Source: Bubalus kerabau (taxonomy: Eukaryota; Chordata; Mammalia; Artiodactyla; Bovidae). Taken from it: a DNA stretch of 64,000 nucleotides. The first letter of the stretch is position 1, and each line of letters opens with the position of its first letter. The translations under genes were made by a program, and so were the position numbers. The notes below the pieces were generated by a model that was given only the letters and a program-made list of their open reading frames with translations, was not told the origin of the DNA and ran no database searches. Shown here piece by piece: positions 10,920-21,429 of this stretch. The stretch is taken from NCBI RefSeq assembly GCF_029407905.1, contig NC_073627.1, positions 124,757,697 through 124,821,696 of the forward strand, given 5' to 3'.

Positions 10920-11760
10920 AGATATGGAAAGAATGTCATAAACACATTTTTATTCTAATTAATATGACAAATTTAATAAAATGAACAGTTTACTAGAAAA
11001 AAGTGAATTTCTAAAAATAATCCAAGCGGGAATAGAAAATCTGAATACTTATGGAATAAATTGAGATGATTATTAAAGCACTAACTCTGTGGAGGATACA
11101 AGGCTAAGAATATTTTAAGGGTGATTTTCCCTAAACCTTTAAGAAAAAAGCAATTCCTATGTTATTTAAAATGCTATTGAACTTAGAGAAAGATTAATTT
11201 ATCCCTTATTAACTTTTTGAATCACAAAATATAGCCAGTTCACATAAGAATAAAAATTTAAAAATCCTAAATAAAATTAATGACAGCTTATATACAGACA
11301 GTATTGAAATAATATGCTATGAACATTTTATTAAGTCTAGAAAAAGATGGATTGATCCCCAGTTCATTTTATGAATTACAGAAATAGCTAGCTCACTTAA
11401 GAATAGAAATTCAAAAAATCCTAAATAAATAATAACAACTCAAATACACTATTTTATTAAAACATGAATGTGTTGGCGTTGTCACAGATGTGCAAAATAT
11501 TTTAAAGTATAAAATTTATTAAAACAATTTATCGTATCAAGAGATCAAAGAAAGTGAAAAAATTATGTGATCATCTCAATTGATGCTAAAAGGACATTTA
11601 AGAAATTCAGCTTCAGGGGATGAAGAAAGGTTTTGCAAAGTAGGATATATATTCAGTGTGATAAGACCTATTCTAAAATCTGAAGCAAATATTTGCACTA
11701 AATGTCAAAAATTAAGAAACTGTAGAGTGATATTTGACAGTGCATTTTACCCCTGTAAGT
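10920..11760 (+). mobile_element. Old L1 ORF2 relic (EN-RT junction through RT)
   Basis: Landmarks appear in L1 ORF2 order: GGGAATAGAAAATCTGAATA (about 11029), an AAAAAGATGGATTGATCCCC block (11343), then TGTGATCATCTCAATTGATG-CT (11566), which corresponds to the RT motif A region, followed by a weak match to the downstream RT segment. It is heavily decayed. A 154-bp internal tandem duplication is present (11191-11475). It probably belongs to the same element as 12866-13765. Confidence 0.5.
11191..11475. repeat. Diverged tandem duplication, period ~154 bp
   Basis: AGATTAATTTATCCCTTATT (11191) and AGATGGATTGATCCCC (11345) start two units that share TAAGAATA-AAAT, AAAAATCCTAAATAAA and the flanking order. 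The two units differ at many positions, so the duplication is old. Confidence 0.55.
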
Positions 11761-11805
11761 CTTAATTTCCATATCTGTAAAATGGAGGTAAATAATATAA
11801 TTTCT
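11756..11805 (+). mobile_element. Possible MIR core fragment
   Basis: TCTTAATTTCCATATCTGTA followed by AAATGGAGG matches the MIR landmark for the end of its core. The fragment is too short to be sure; in favour of chance is the lack of a recognisable MIR head. Confidence 0.35.
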
Positions 11806-12865
11806 TTTATGTGATTTTTATTGTTTTTATATATTATTTATAAATAGATTTACCTAATACTTATTGGAGAGTAATAGAAATTAATTTTGTGTGTATTTCC
11901 TCTTCATTCCAAAAACATTAAGTTTAGTTTTATTTTGAATGATGAATACATAGCAGTCTAGGCAACTTACAAGGAAAGGACTGCAGCAAGACAGGGCAGA
12001 AAAAAGTGTGATATTTATGATTTTGTGTTATGAGAGCTCAGAGGGCAAGCTAAGGAAGATAGGCCTTGGATCTAGAGTTTCAGATTCCCAAGCTTCAACA
12101 TTGAATGGCCTAATAGTAAATACATGGCCTTGGAAAACTAGATGCCAATGGACTAGAAGAAAAAGCTGCCATAAGGGTTACTCTGAAAGAGTCCAGAGAA
12201 CTGCATCTCTTTGCTTTGCCTGGCTTAATTATACCTGGCATATGTCATGAGCCCTTACCTTGCTAGATTTTCTGAGAATCAAAGTCATTTGCCTGTGCCT
12301 TGAGATCTGATAGTTATTCGCTTATGGTTTGAGGTAAATTTATATCATTTTGATGCTTTAAGATCATACTCCAACTGAGTCAGATTTCTGGGGAAGATGC
12401 TTCTGTGGTATATCCCAGGATGCTGGTGAACCCTAAGAGGACTAGTGGATACCATATCAAGATAGAAAATAAATGTCTCAATTTGAGGCTAGCCTAGGGC
12501 ATGTTGAACTGCGAGTGATGGAGTGTTGACAGCTCTGTGATAAATACTATATGCCTATTTATAATATCAATAGAATCTAGCATTATCATTATTAATGTTT
12601 AGTTTTGCCTTGGAATTTCTATCCAGTGAAATAAAAGAAACTGTAGGAGTTTCTTCTGGATTTTTAAATTTTATATTATTATTTAAAATTATACTTGGAG
12701 ATCTTATTATTTTTAAATAGGAGTATTAGTTACCTGGAAAAGTCTAAAAGATTTGACTGTAAAGCTCTGAAGTTTAACAATATGAACAGAGTTCAATAAG
12801 AGTACTTCTCACAAAATAACTATATATAACTTCACATAGATCTTATAAATGAGTAATAACCCTTC
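11806..12865. other. Unassigned AT-rich DNA
   Basis: No nameable repeat or gene. An 80-codon frame at 12008-12250 has no domain or compositional sign of coding. This block separates two colinear L1 ORF2 relics, so part may be a later insertion or decayed L1. Confidence 0.45.
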
Positions 12866-13765
12866 ATAAAATATAAAGGAAATATGCTGTTCCAAATAGC
12901 AATTTAAACTTAAAATCTGGAATATCTATGTAAAAAATTTCTATAAAACATTTACTGAGAGACTTAAAAGAATTAAAGAATTGGAAAGACCTAACCTGTT
13001 CTCAGATAATCAAGGCTTGAAAGATGTCAGAGTTCCCCAAATGTATCATAAATTATATAACACAAAGAGTGCAGTGAATTTTTGGCTATATCTGATGAAA
13101 TGATTTTGAAATTATGAAATATGTCCCACTGTAATAACCAAGAAAGAAACATTAACCTAGAAACAATAATATATTTTATATATGCACTACTGAATATTAA
13201 AATTGTTGAAATAGTTACAACAATTACAATAGTGTGTTGGAAAGAGAACAATGAAATAAAGTAAAAATCTAGAAATAGACTTATGCATGTGTTAAAAACA
13301 GCACAGTAAGCAGAATTTGGGCTTCGCTGTAGCTCAGACAGTAAAGAATCTGCCTGCAATGCAGGAGACCTGGGTTCAATCCATGGCTTGGGAAAATACC
13401 CTAGAGAAGGCAATGGCAACCTACTGGGTGGACAAAGGAGCCTGGAAGGCTACAGTTCATGGGTTCACAAAGAGTTGGACATGACTGAGCAAATAACACT
13501 TAAGCAGAATTTACATGAAAAGTGGTGCTGGAAATTTTGGTTGATTAGTAAGGAAAGCAAAAAACAAACTGTATCTTATATGTATTATAGAATTAAATAG
13601 ATGTTACATGGTTATGTATTTAATATAAAATGAGGATATAAATTAATATTTGAATCAAGGATGTAGAAATGTTTTTTAAACTTAAAGCAAGTCTTTTAAA
13701 AATGTCTTGGTATAAAAAGATTGATAATTTGGATTCTGTAACTGTTTGGAGTTTTCTTTACAAAA
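12866..13765 (+). mobile_element. Old L1 ORF2 relic (post-RT region), split by a SINE
   Basis: Landmarks in ORF2 order: AAAACATTTACTGAGAGACT (about 12947), AAGATGTCAGAGTTCCCCAA (13020), CTAGAAATAGACTTATGCAT (13270). After the SINE: AAAAGTGGTGCTGGAAATTT (13518), AAAAAGATTGATAATTTGGA-TTC (13714). All coincide with C-terminal L1 ORF2. No frame survives. Confidence 0.65.
13319..13500 (+). mobile_element. Bov-tA SINE with 12-bp target-site duplication
   Basis: Head GGGCTTCGCTGTAGCTCAGA, B-box-like GGGTTCAATCCATGG, an A unit shortened by an internal deletion, and tail GACATGACTGAGCAAATAAC. The direct repeat TAAGCAGAATTT flanks it at 13307-13318 and 13501-13512. Confidence 0.95.
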
Positions 13766-13789
13766 ACTCACTATAATCAGGGTCCATGA

Positions 13790-16066
13790 ATGGAATGGAG
13801 TGTTAGCTCCATAAATCAAGGTAAATTGGATGTTGTCAAGCAGGAGATGGCAAGAGTGAACATTGATATTTAGGAATCAGTGAACTAAACTAATGAGAAT
13901 GGGAAAATTTAATTCAGATGACCATTATATCTACTACTGTGGGCAAGAATCCCTTAGAAGAAATGGATAGCCCTCACAGTCAACTAGAAAGTCCGAATGC
14001 AGTACTTGGGTGCAGTCTAAAAAACGACAGAATGATCTTGTTTCATTTAAAGGCAAACCATTCAACATCACAGTAATCCAAGTTTATGCCCCAACCACTA
14101 ATGCTAAAGAAGCTGAAAGTTGAACAGTTCTGTGAAGACCTACAAGACCTTCTAGAACTAACAACAACAAAAATGTCCCTCTCTTTGAAGGGGATTGGAA
14201 TGCAAAATTAGGAAGTCAAGAAATATCTGGAGTAACAGACAAGTTTGGCCTTGAAATACAAAATGAAGCAGGACAAAGGCTAACAGAGTTTTGCCAAGAG
14301 AACACACTGGCCATAGCTAACACCCTCTGCCAGCAACACAAGAGACAGCTCTACGATGTGGACATCACCAGATGGTCAATACCAGAACAGATTGATTATT
14401 TTTTTTGCAGCTGAAAATGGAGAAGCTCTATACAGTCAGCAAAAACAAGACCTGGAGCTGACTGTGGCTCAGATCATGAGCTCCTTATTGAGTGGGTTGC
14501 CATTTCCTTCTCCAGGAGATCTTCCCCACCCAGGGATCAAACCTGGGTCTTCTGCATTGTGGGTGGTTTCTTTACTGACTGAGCCATCAAGGAAGCTCCC
14601 TTATTGAAAAATTCAGGCTTAAATTGAATAAAGTAGGGAAAACTACTAGACCATTCAGGTATGACCTAAATTATACAGTGTATATAATTATACAATTATA
14701 CAGTGAAAGTCACAAATAGATGCAAGGTATTAGATCTGATAGAGTGCCTGAAGAATAATGGGCAGAGGTTCGTGACATTGTACAGGAGGCGGTGATCAGG
14801 ACTATCCCCCCAAAAAAGAAATGCAAATGGCTAAATGGTTGTTTGAGGAGGTCTTACAAATAGAAAAAGAAGAGAAGCAGAAGGCAAAGGAAAAATATAT
14901 ACCCATCTGATTGCAGAGTTCCAAAGAATAGCAAGGAGAGGTAAGAAAGCCTTTGTCAGTGATCAATGCAAAGAAATAAAGGAAAACAATAGAATGGGCA
15001 AGACTAGAGATATCTTCAAGAAAATTAAGAGATACTAAGGAACATTTCATGCAAAGATGGGTACAAAAAAGGACCTAACAGAAATGGTATGGACCTAACA
15101 GAAGCAGAAGATAAGAAGATAAGGTGGCAAGAATACACAGAACTATACAAAAAAGATCTTTATGACCCAGATAACCATGAAGGTGTGATCACTAACCTAG
15201 AGCCAGACATCCAGGAATGTGAACTCAAGTGGGCCTTAGGAACAAACCTAGTGGTGGTGATGGAATTCCACCTGAGCTATTCCAAATCCTGAAAGATGAT
15301 GCTGTGAAAGTGCTGCAACCAATATGCCAGCAAATTTGGAAAACTTAGCAGTGATCACAGGATTGGAAAAGGTCAGATTTCATTCCAATCCCAAAGAAAG
15401 GCAATGCCAAAGAATGTTCAATCTACTGCACAATTGCACTCATCTCACATGCTAGCAAAGTAATGCTCAAAATCCTCCAAGCTAGGCTTCAACAGTATGT
15501 GAACTGAGAAATTCCGGATGTTCAAGCTGGATTTAGAAGAGGCAGAGTAACCAGAGATCAAATTCCTAGCATACGTTGGGTCATCCAAAGAGCAAGTGTT
15601 CCAGAAAAACATCTGCTTCTGCTTTATTGACTAAGCCAATGCCACTGACTGTGTAGATCACAACAAACTGTGGAAAATTCTTAAAGAGAAGGGAATACTA
15701 GACCACTTTACCTGCCTCCTGAGAAATCTGTACGCAGGTCAAGAAGCAGCAGTTAAAACCAGACATGGAACAATGGACTGGTTCCAAATTGAGAAGGAGT
15801 ACATCAAGGGTGTATATTGTCACCCTGATTATTTAACATATATGCGGAGTACATCATGCGAAATGCTAGGCTGGATGAAGCATAAGCTGAAATCAAGATT
15901 GCTGGGAGAAATATCAATAACCTAAGATATGCAGATGATACCACCTTTATGACAGAAAGTGAAAAGGAACTAAGGAGCCTCTTGATGAAGGTGAAAGAGG
16001 AGAGTGAAAAAACTGGCTTAAAATTCAACATTCAAAAAACTAAGATCATGACATCCAGTCCCATCC
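13790..16066 (+). mobile_element. BovB LINE, endonuclease through RT, interrupted
   Basis: The copy starts near the EN domain (GATGTTGTCAAGCAGGAGAT, then ATTCAGATGACCATTATATC) and runs through the inter-domain region to RT; YADD-type text (reading YADDTTF) lies near 15930-15950. It stops at the point corresponding to CATCCAGTCCCATC, where a composite insertion begins (16067). The 3' end resumes at 16740, with about 260 bp of BovB missing. Many frameshifts: a pseudo-element. Confidence 0.9.
14491..14594 (-). mobile_element. Tail-less Bov-tA SINE with target-site duplication
   Basis: Only the tRNA-Glu-like head plus the first part of the A unit is present (minus: AGTGGGTTGCCATTTCC through GCCATCAAGGAA). 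The 3' half and tail are absent, yet near-identical direct repeats GCTCCTTATTG (14480-14490) and GCTCCCTTATTG (14595-14606) bound it. An uninterrupted BovB copy at about 39128 (GAGCTCCTTATTGC) shows the empty site. Confidence 0.88.
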
Positions 16067-16228
16067 ATTCAGTTCAGTTGCTCAGTCATGTCCAACTCTT
16101 TGCAACCCCATGGACTGAAGCATGCCAGGCTTCCCTGTCCACCACCAACTCCTGGAGCTTTCTCAAACTCATGTCCATTAGGTCAGTGATGCCATCCAAT
16201 CATCTCATCCTCTGTCATCCCCTTCTCC
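16067..16228 (-). mobile_element. BovB 3' end fragment, part of a composite insertion
   Basis: Minus-orientation BovB terminus: CAGTTGCTCAGTCATGTCC, the CTCCTGGAGCTTTCTC landmark, ending at CATCCCCTTCTCC. It lacks everything 5' of that point and abuts a same-strand L1 piece after about 11 bases of filler. Confidence 0.85.
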
Positions 16229-16239
16229 ACCATCTCATT

Positions 16240-16739
16240 CATTGAACCGGGACTGGCGATTTGTTTCACATATGATAATATACATGTTTCAATGCCATTC
16301 TTCCAAATCATCCCACCCTCGCCCTCTCCCACAGAGTCCAAAAGACTGTTCTATACATCTGTGTCTCTTTCGCTGTCTCGCATACAGGGTTATTGTTACC
16401 ATCTTTCTAAATTCCATATATATGCGTTAGTATACTGTATTTGTGTTTTTCTTTCTGGCTTACTTCACTCTGTATAATAGGCTCCAATTTCATCCACTTC
16501 ATTAGAACTGATTCAAATGTATTCATTTTAATGGCTGAGTAATATTCCATTGTGTATATGTACCACAGCTTCCTTATCCATTTGTCTGCTGATGGACATC
16601 TAGGTTGCTTTCATGTCCTGGCTATTATAAACAGTGCTACGGTGAACATTGGGGTACACATGTCTCTTTCAGTTCTGATTTCCTTGGTGTGTATGCCCAG
16701 CAGTGGGATTGCTGGGTCATATGGCAGTTCTAAGAATTG
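16240..16739 (-). mobile_element. Young L1 3' region fused to BovB tail
   Basis: The sequence is the reverse complement of about 60.09-60.59 kb of the long L1 in this window (ATTGAACC to TATGGCAGTTC) with high identity by eye. It lacks the last part of the L1 3' UTR and any poly(A), and it is 5'-truncated. Together with 16067-16228 it sits in the middle of a plus-strand BovB. Confidence 0.88.
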
Positions 16740-17094
16740 ATGTTTGAACTGTGGTGTTGGAGAAGTCTCTTGAGAGTCCCTTGGACTGCAAGGAGATCCA
16801 ATCAGTCAATCCTAAAGGAAATTTCCTAAAGGAAATCAGTCCTGAATATTCATTGGTAGGATTGATGCTGAGGCTGAAACTCCAATACTTTGGCCATCTG
16901 ATACGAAGAGCCGACTCATTGTTCAGAAGAGGATGACAGAGGGTGAGATGGTTGGTGGAATCACTGACTCAATGGACATGAATTTGAGCAAGCTCTGGGT
17001 GTTGGTGATGGATGGGGAAGCTTGGTGTGCTGCAGTCCATGGGGTGACCAAGAGTTGGACACAACTGAGAGACTGAACTGAACTGAATTGATAC
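16740..17094 (+). mobile_element. BovB LINE 3' end (continuation)
   Basis: Resumes with ATTGATGTTTGAACTGTGGT, the C-terminal coding text (LKLQYFGHLIRRADS), and ends with GAGACTGAACTGAACTGAAT, a (TGAAC)n-type tail. It contains an 18-base local duplication of the CCTAAAGGAAAT segment (about 16815-16840). Confidence 0.9.
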
Positions 17095-17165
17095 AATATA
17101 TCTTTGATACTTGAAACTAATATAATATTGTTAATCAACTATACTTCAGTAAAACATTATATACT
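17095..17165 (+). mobile_element. Possible L1 3' terminus
   Basis: TAATATAATATTGTTAATCA followed by ACTATACTTCAGTAAAA resembles the common artiodactyl L1 3' terminus. It could be the end of the old plus-strand L1 seen at 10.9-13.8 kb. Confidence 0.4.
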
Positions 17166-17234
17166 TTAAAAAATCATGCTAGGAAAGTATTTTAATTACA
17201 TGAGAAATACTCATTTTAGACTATGAAGTTAAAG

Positions 17235-17648
17235 TATTATTTAGAAAAGGTAGAGGAACCAGAGATCAATTGCCAACATTCGTTGGATCATTGAAAAAGC
17301 AAGAGAATACTAGAAAAACATGTACCTCTGCTTTATTGACTACGTCAAAGCCTTTGACTGTGTGGTGTATTTAAGAGTACATCAATGTGGCACTTTTAAA
17401 TAAGCAGTTTCTTTGAATAAAATTTGGTACCTGGCTAAAAATCATCAAAATTATAGTTTAAATTTGTAATTAATTCAGCCATCTTAACAATAAAGTGACA
17501 GTTGAAACAAACAAACAAAAAAAGGGTACATCATGTGAAATGCCAGGCTAGATGAAGAACAAGCTGAAAGGAATATTGCTGGGAGAAATATCAATAACCT
17601 CAGATACACAGATGATGGCACAAAATTGAAGAAGAACTAAAGAGCCTG
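17235..17648 (+). mobile_element. BovB RT fragment with internal replacement
   Basis: 17235-17365 matches the BovB block encoding RGTRDQ...WIIEKA and the FDCV motif A. 17524-17648 matches the segment around YADD (here reading YTDD). Between them, 17366-17523 is non-BovB and ends in an (AAAC)n-type A-rich tail, so it looks like a small retroinserted sequence or filler across a BovB deletion. Confidence 0.75.
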
Positions 17649-18925
17649 CACTCATGTCACACACTAGTAAAATGATGCCTAAAATTCTCCAAACCAGGCT
17701 TCAGCAATACGTAAACCCTGAATTTCAAGATGTTCACACTGGTTTTAGAAAAGGCAGAGGAACCAGAGATCAAATTGCCAACATCCGCTGGATCATCAAA
17801 AAAGCAAGAGAGTTCCAGAAAATCATCTATTTCTGCTTTATTGACTATGCCAAAGCCTTTGACTGTGTGGATCACAACAAACTGTGGAAAATTCTTAAAG
17901 ATTTGGGAATACCAGACCACCTGTCCTGCCTCCTGAAAAATCTGTATGGAGGTCAAGAAGCAAATGTTAGAACTAGACATGGAAGAAAAAACTGGTTCCC
18001 AACCGGGAAAGGAGTACGTCAAGGCTGTATATTGTCACCCTGCTTATTTAACTTATATTCAGAGTACATCATGAGAAACGCTGGGCTGGAAGAAGCACAA
18101 GCTGGAATCAAGATTGCTGGAAGAAATATCAATAACCTCAGATATGCAGATGACACCACCCTTATGGCAGAAAGTGAAGAGGAACTAAAAAGCCTCTTGA
18201 TGAAAGTGAAAGAGGAGAGTGAAAAAGTTGGCTTAAAGCTCAACATTCAGAAAACTAAGACCATGGCATGCAATCCCATCACTTCATGCAAATAGATGAG
18301 GAAACAGTGGAGACAGTGGCTGACTATTTTTCTAGGCTCCAAAATCACTGCAGATGGTGATTGTAGCCATAAAATTAAAAGACACTTACTCCTTGGAAGG
18401 AAAGTTTTGACCAACCTAGACAGCATATTAAAAAGCAGAGACATTACTTTGTCAACAAAGGTCCATCTAGTCAAAGCTGTGTTTTTTCCAGTGGTCATGT
18501 ATGGATGTGAGAGTTGGACTGTAAAGAAAGTTGAGCACCGAAGAATTGATGCTTTTGAACTGTGGTGTTGGAGAAGACATTTGAGAGTCCCTTGGACAGC
18601 AAGGCAATCAAACCATTCCATCCTAAAGGAAGTCAATCCTGAATATTCATTGGAAGGACTGATGCTGAAGCTGAAATTCCAATACTTTGGCCACCTGATG
18701 CAAAGAAGTGACTCATTTGAAAAAACCCTGATGCTGGGAAAGATTGAAGGCAGGAGCAGAAGGGGACAACAGAGGATGAGATGGTTGGATGGCATCACTG
18801 ACTGAATGGACATGATTTTGAGTAAGCTCTGGGAGTTGGTGATGGACAGGGAAGCCTGGCATGCTGCAGTCCATGGGGTCACAAAGAGTCAGACATGACT
18901 GAGTGACTGAACTGTACTGTATTGT
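17649..18925 (+). mobile_element. BovB LINE, RT to 3' end
   Basis: A 5'-truncated copy starts inside the RT domain (CTCATGTCACACACTAGTAA) and runs to GACTGAACTGTACTGTATTG. Its frame is open for 213 codons, then closed by a TAG, with a further 169-codon frame downstream. Confidence 0.95.
17654..18295 (+). pseudogene. BovB reverse-transcriptase fragment (213 codons)
   Basis: The translation carries the RT fingers/palm of an RTE-clade LINE: GFRKGRGTRDQIANIRW (motif 2a region), FIDYAKAFDCVDH (motif A, catalytic Asp), GVRQGCILSPCLFNLYSEYI (motif B) and LRYADDTTLMAE (motif C, catalytic Asp pair). The N-terminal endonuclease is missing because the insertion is 5'-truncated. A TAG at 18293-18295 separates it from the C-terminal part (18296-18805: GCESWTVKK, WCWRRHLRVPWTARQ, DSFEKTLMLGKIEG). 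In life the protein would nick DNA and copy its RNA onto the 3' end; this copy has no start context or promoter and is dead. Confidence 0.9.
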
Positions 18926-19536
18926 CTCCATAGAAAATTTGATGAAATAGCATATCTTAAAATGTTAGTAGTAGTTAACTCTAGATTGTGGATATATGAG
19001 TGGTTCTGAGTATATATTTTATATTTTTATGTAACTTCCTTTTTTCCCAATAATCACATATAATTTTGTAATAAAAGAAAATAAATTTTATTTTTCAAAA
19101 TATAAATAAATGTTAACTAAAGCTTGAAAATGTATAGGAAACTATAAAAATGATAATAATACTAAATTTTTGCCCTAGCATCTAAAATTATTATTCTTGT
19201 TAAATTACCTTTTTCAATGGAAGAAGGGATAAAGAAGGAAAACATAGCCAAAGGAAATCAGCTTTGGAAGAAATATGAAGATTCATTTTAGCTTTTTCTT
19301 AGGGGGTATTCTTTAGTGATTATTGCAGATGGAGGAATATTGATGATTTGTTAAAAGAAAACCCATTTCACAAAAAATAATACTTGAATTGACAAAGTTT
19401 CATATTTAATACTGTTAAAGACATATCTTTATCGTGCCTACTCTTAAATATCATGAGTATACAGGTTTGAGACATACTTTACATTACAGACAATATGTGG
19501 AAAGTCCAGCATAATGAAGTAAATGTCAATCACCTA
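18926..19536. other. AT-rich DNA, possible L1M 3' end at its start
   Basis: 18950-19090 (GTAGTTAACTCTAGATTGTG, TATGTAACTTCCTTTTTTCC, TTTGTAATAAAAGAAAAT) resembles a common old LINE-type 3' end on the plus strand, but I cannot name the subfamily. The remainder is unassigned. Confidence 0.35.
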
Positions 19537-19589
19537 GACCAAGTTTCTCAGACTTTAGTGAGCACATGCTCACCTGGGGGATGTTATTA
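19537..19589 (+). mobile_element. MER5A, left part
   Basis: CCAAGTTTCTCAGACTTTAG and CTCACCTGGGGGATGTTA are the 5' end of MER5A. The sequence stops at the mariner left terminus and resumes at 20849. Confidence 0.8.
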
Positions 19590-20847
19590 CTGGGTTGGCC
19601 AAAGGATTCATTTAGTTTTTTCATAAGATGGCTGTCGTAGTGCTTTGTTATCTTTAACTTCATTCAAAACAATTTTGTTGGATTGTATTGTGAAAGCTGT
19701 CATTTCAGCATGCATTAAAAATAGCTTATCAAAATTGGTGAATTTTTGTGTAGGCATTTTAATATTGAAGATAGAAGGCAAAAGGCAACATTTTGGTATA
19801 TTATGCTTTATTATTTTAAGGAAAGTAAAAACACATCTGAAGAAGATTTGTCTAGAATATGGAGAAGGTGCTGTGACTGATCAAATGTGTCAAAAGTGGT
19901 TTGTGAAATTTCGTATTGGAGGTTTTTTGCTGGACAATGCTCCATGCTCAGGTAGATAAGTTGAAAGTGATAGCAATCAAATCAAGACATTGAAAACAGT
20001 CAACGTTATACCACATGGGAGATAGCTGACATACTCAAAACATGCGAATCAAACGTTAGAACTCATCTGCACCAGCTTGGTTATGTTAACTGCTTAACAT
20101 AAGTGAAAAAAACCTTCTTGACTGTATTTTCACATGCTATTCTCTACTTAAGCATAAGCAAAACATTCCATTTTTAAAACAAATTGTAATGGGTGATGAA
20201 AAATGAATACTGTACAATAATATGAAATAGAAGAGATTGTGGAGCAAGCTAAATGAACCACCCCCAACCACAGTAAAGGCCAGTCTTCGTCCAAAAAGGT
20301 GATGCTGTGTATATGGTAGGATTAGAAGGGTGTCCTCTGTTATGAGCTCCTTCTGGAAAACCAAGTGATTAATTCCAATAAGTTCTGCTCCCAATTAGAC
20401 CAACTGAAAGCAACACTCAGTGAAAAGCATCCGGAATTAGTCAACAGAAAATGCATAATCTTCCATCAGGATAATGCAAGACCCCTTGCTTCTTTGATGA
20501 CCAGGCAAAAAGTGTTACAGCTTGGCTGGGAAGTTCCGAATCATCTGCTGTATTCACCAGACATTACACTTTTGGATTTTCCATTTATTTCGGTCTTTAC
20601 AAAATTCTCTTAATGGAAGAAATTTCAATTCCCTGGAAGATTGTAAAAGACACCTGTAAAAGGCATCTCCTAAAAAAGATAAAAAGTCTTGGGAAGATGG
20701 AATTATGAAGTTGCCTGAAAAATGGCAGGAGGTAGTGGAATAAGACTGTGTTATTGAATATGTTGTTCAGTAAAGTTCTTGGTGAAATGAAAACAAAGTT
20801 CCTTCAGTTTTTACTTTAAAACCGAAGGAAGTTTTTGGCCAACCAAT
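19590..20847 (+). mobile_element. Mariner (Tc1/mariner) transposon inserted in MER5A
   Basis: Inverted termini: TGGGTTGGCCAAAGG on the left and TTTTTGGCCAACCAA on the right. It is about 1.26 kb, the usual length for an autonomous mariner. The left target dinucleotide is TA; on the right it reads TG, a decayed TA. The body encodes a relic transposase. It matches the ruminant mariner type whose ends read GGTTGGCCAAAAA. Confidence 0.9.
19640..20760 (+). pseudogene. Mariner transposase relic
   Basis: Mariner transposases bind the inverted ends through an N-terminal helix-turn-helix region and cut with a DD34D catalytic triad. Here the N-terminal part is seen at 19840-19960 (YGEGAVTDQMCQKWFVKFR, then the DNAPCSGR linker). 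The first catalytic block (GDEK) at about 20195 is followed at once by a stop. The second block appears in frame at 20461-20490 (HQDNARP), and the third at about 20556-20580 (YSPDITLLDF), so all three catalytic Asp are recognisable. The C-terminal LPEKWQ text is at about 20713. Frameshifts and stops between blocks make it non-functional. Confidence 0.88.
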
Positions 20848-20848
20848 G

Positions 20849-20952
20849 AAATACAGATTCTGTTCTGGGATGAGGCATGAGATACTGCATTTCCAGGAAG
20901 TTCCTAGGTGATGCCTATGTTGCTGATCTGTGGACTGTTCTCAGAGTAGCAA
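20849..20952 (+). mobile_element. MER5A, right part
   Basis: AATACAGATTCTGTTCTGGG, GCATTTCCAGGAAGTTCCTA, GATGCCTATGTTGCTGATC and the end TTCTCAGAGTAGCAAG complete the MER5A interrupted at 19589. Confidence 0.82.
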
Positions 20953-21216
20953 GAGTTTTTCTTGTTCCTGGATCTGCAACTGATCCTGATATTATTAGTT
21001 CTTGCCATCTTTCTTTATATATTAATAAAACTGAGACTTAAATTCAGGCTTTTTAAATAGGGAGGGGTGAAATTATTTTTTGTTGTTGTTCAAAAAAATG
21101 AATTTCAAAGTACTTATTAAATTTCAAGTCTTACCTAATAGCATTCTCAGTTCTCTACATAATATTTTTCTAGGGGCATTGTTGCTTTTTTTTTTTTTAA
21201 GTGACTAAAAGGATCT

Positions 21217-21415
21217 GAACTTCCCCTGTGGCTCAGTGGTAAAGAATTCATCTGCCATGCAGGAGCTGCAAGAGATGCAGTTCAATCCCTGGGTTAGGAA
21301 GATCCTCTGGAGGAGGGCTTGGCAATCCCATGAACAGAGGAAACTGACAAGTTACAGTCCATAGGGTCATAAAAAGTCAGACATGACTGAAGCAACTTGG
21401 CATACACGCACATAC
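21217..21415 (+). mobile_element. Bov-tA SINE
   Basis: Head GAACTTCCCCTGTGGCTCAG, B-box-like GCAGTTCAATCCCTGG, A unit with GGAGGAGGGCTTGGCAATCC, tail GACTGAAGCAACTTGGCATA then CACGCACATAC. Near-repeats AAAAGGATCTG (21206-21216) and AAAAAGATTTG (about 21418-21428) are the likely target duplication. Confidence 0.92.
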
Positions 21416-21429
21416 AAAAAAAGATTTGT

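Noticed and set aside
13319..13500. tRNA-like A and B box sequences in Bov-tA copies (here and at 21.2, 22.2, 33.4, 51.6 and 61.7 kb)
   Set aside because: They are SINE heads derived from tRNA-Glu and cannot fold into a complete cloverleaf; no true tRNA gene is present.
17366..17523. A-tailed 157-bp filler in a BovB fragment considered as a small processed pseudogene
   Set aside because: It ends in an (AAAC)n-type tail, but no target duplication or recognisable source gene is visible, so only a filler call is supported.
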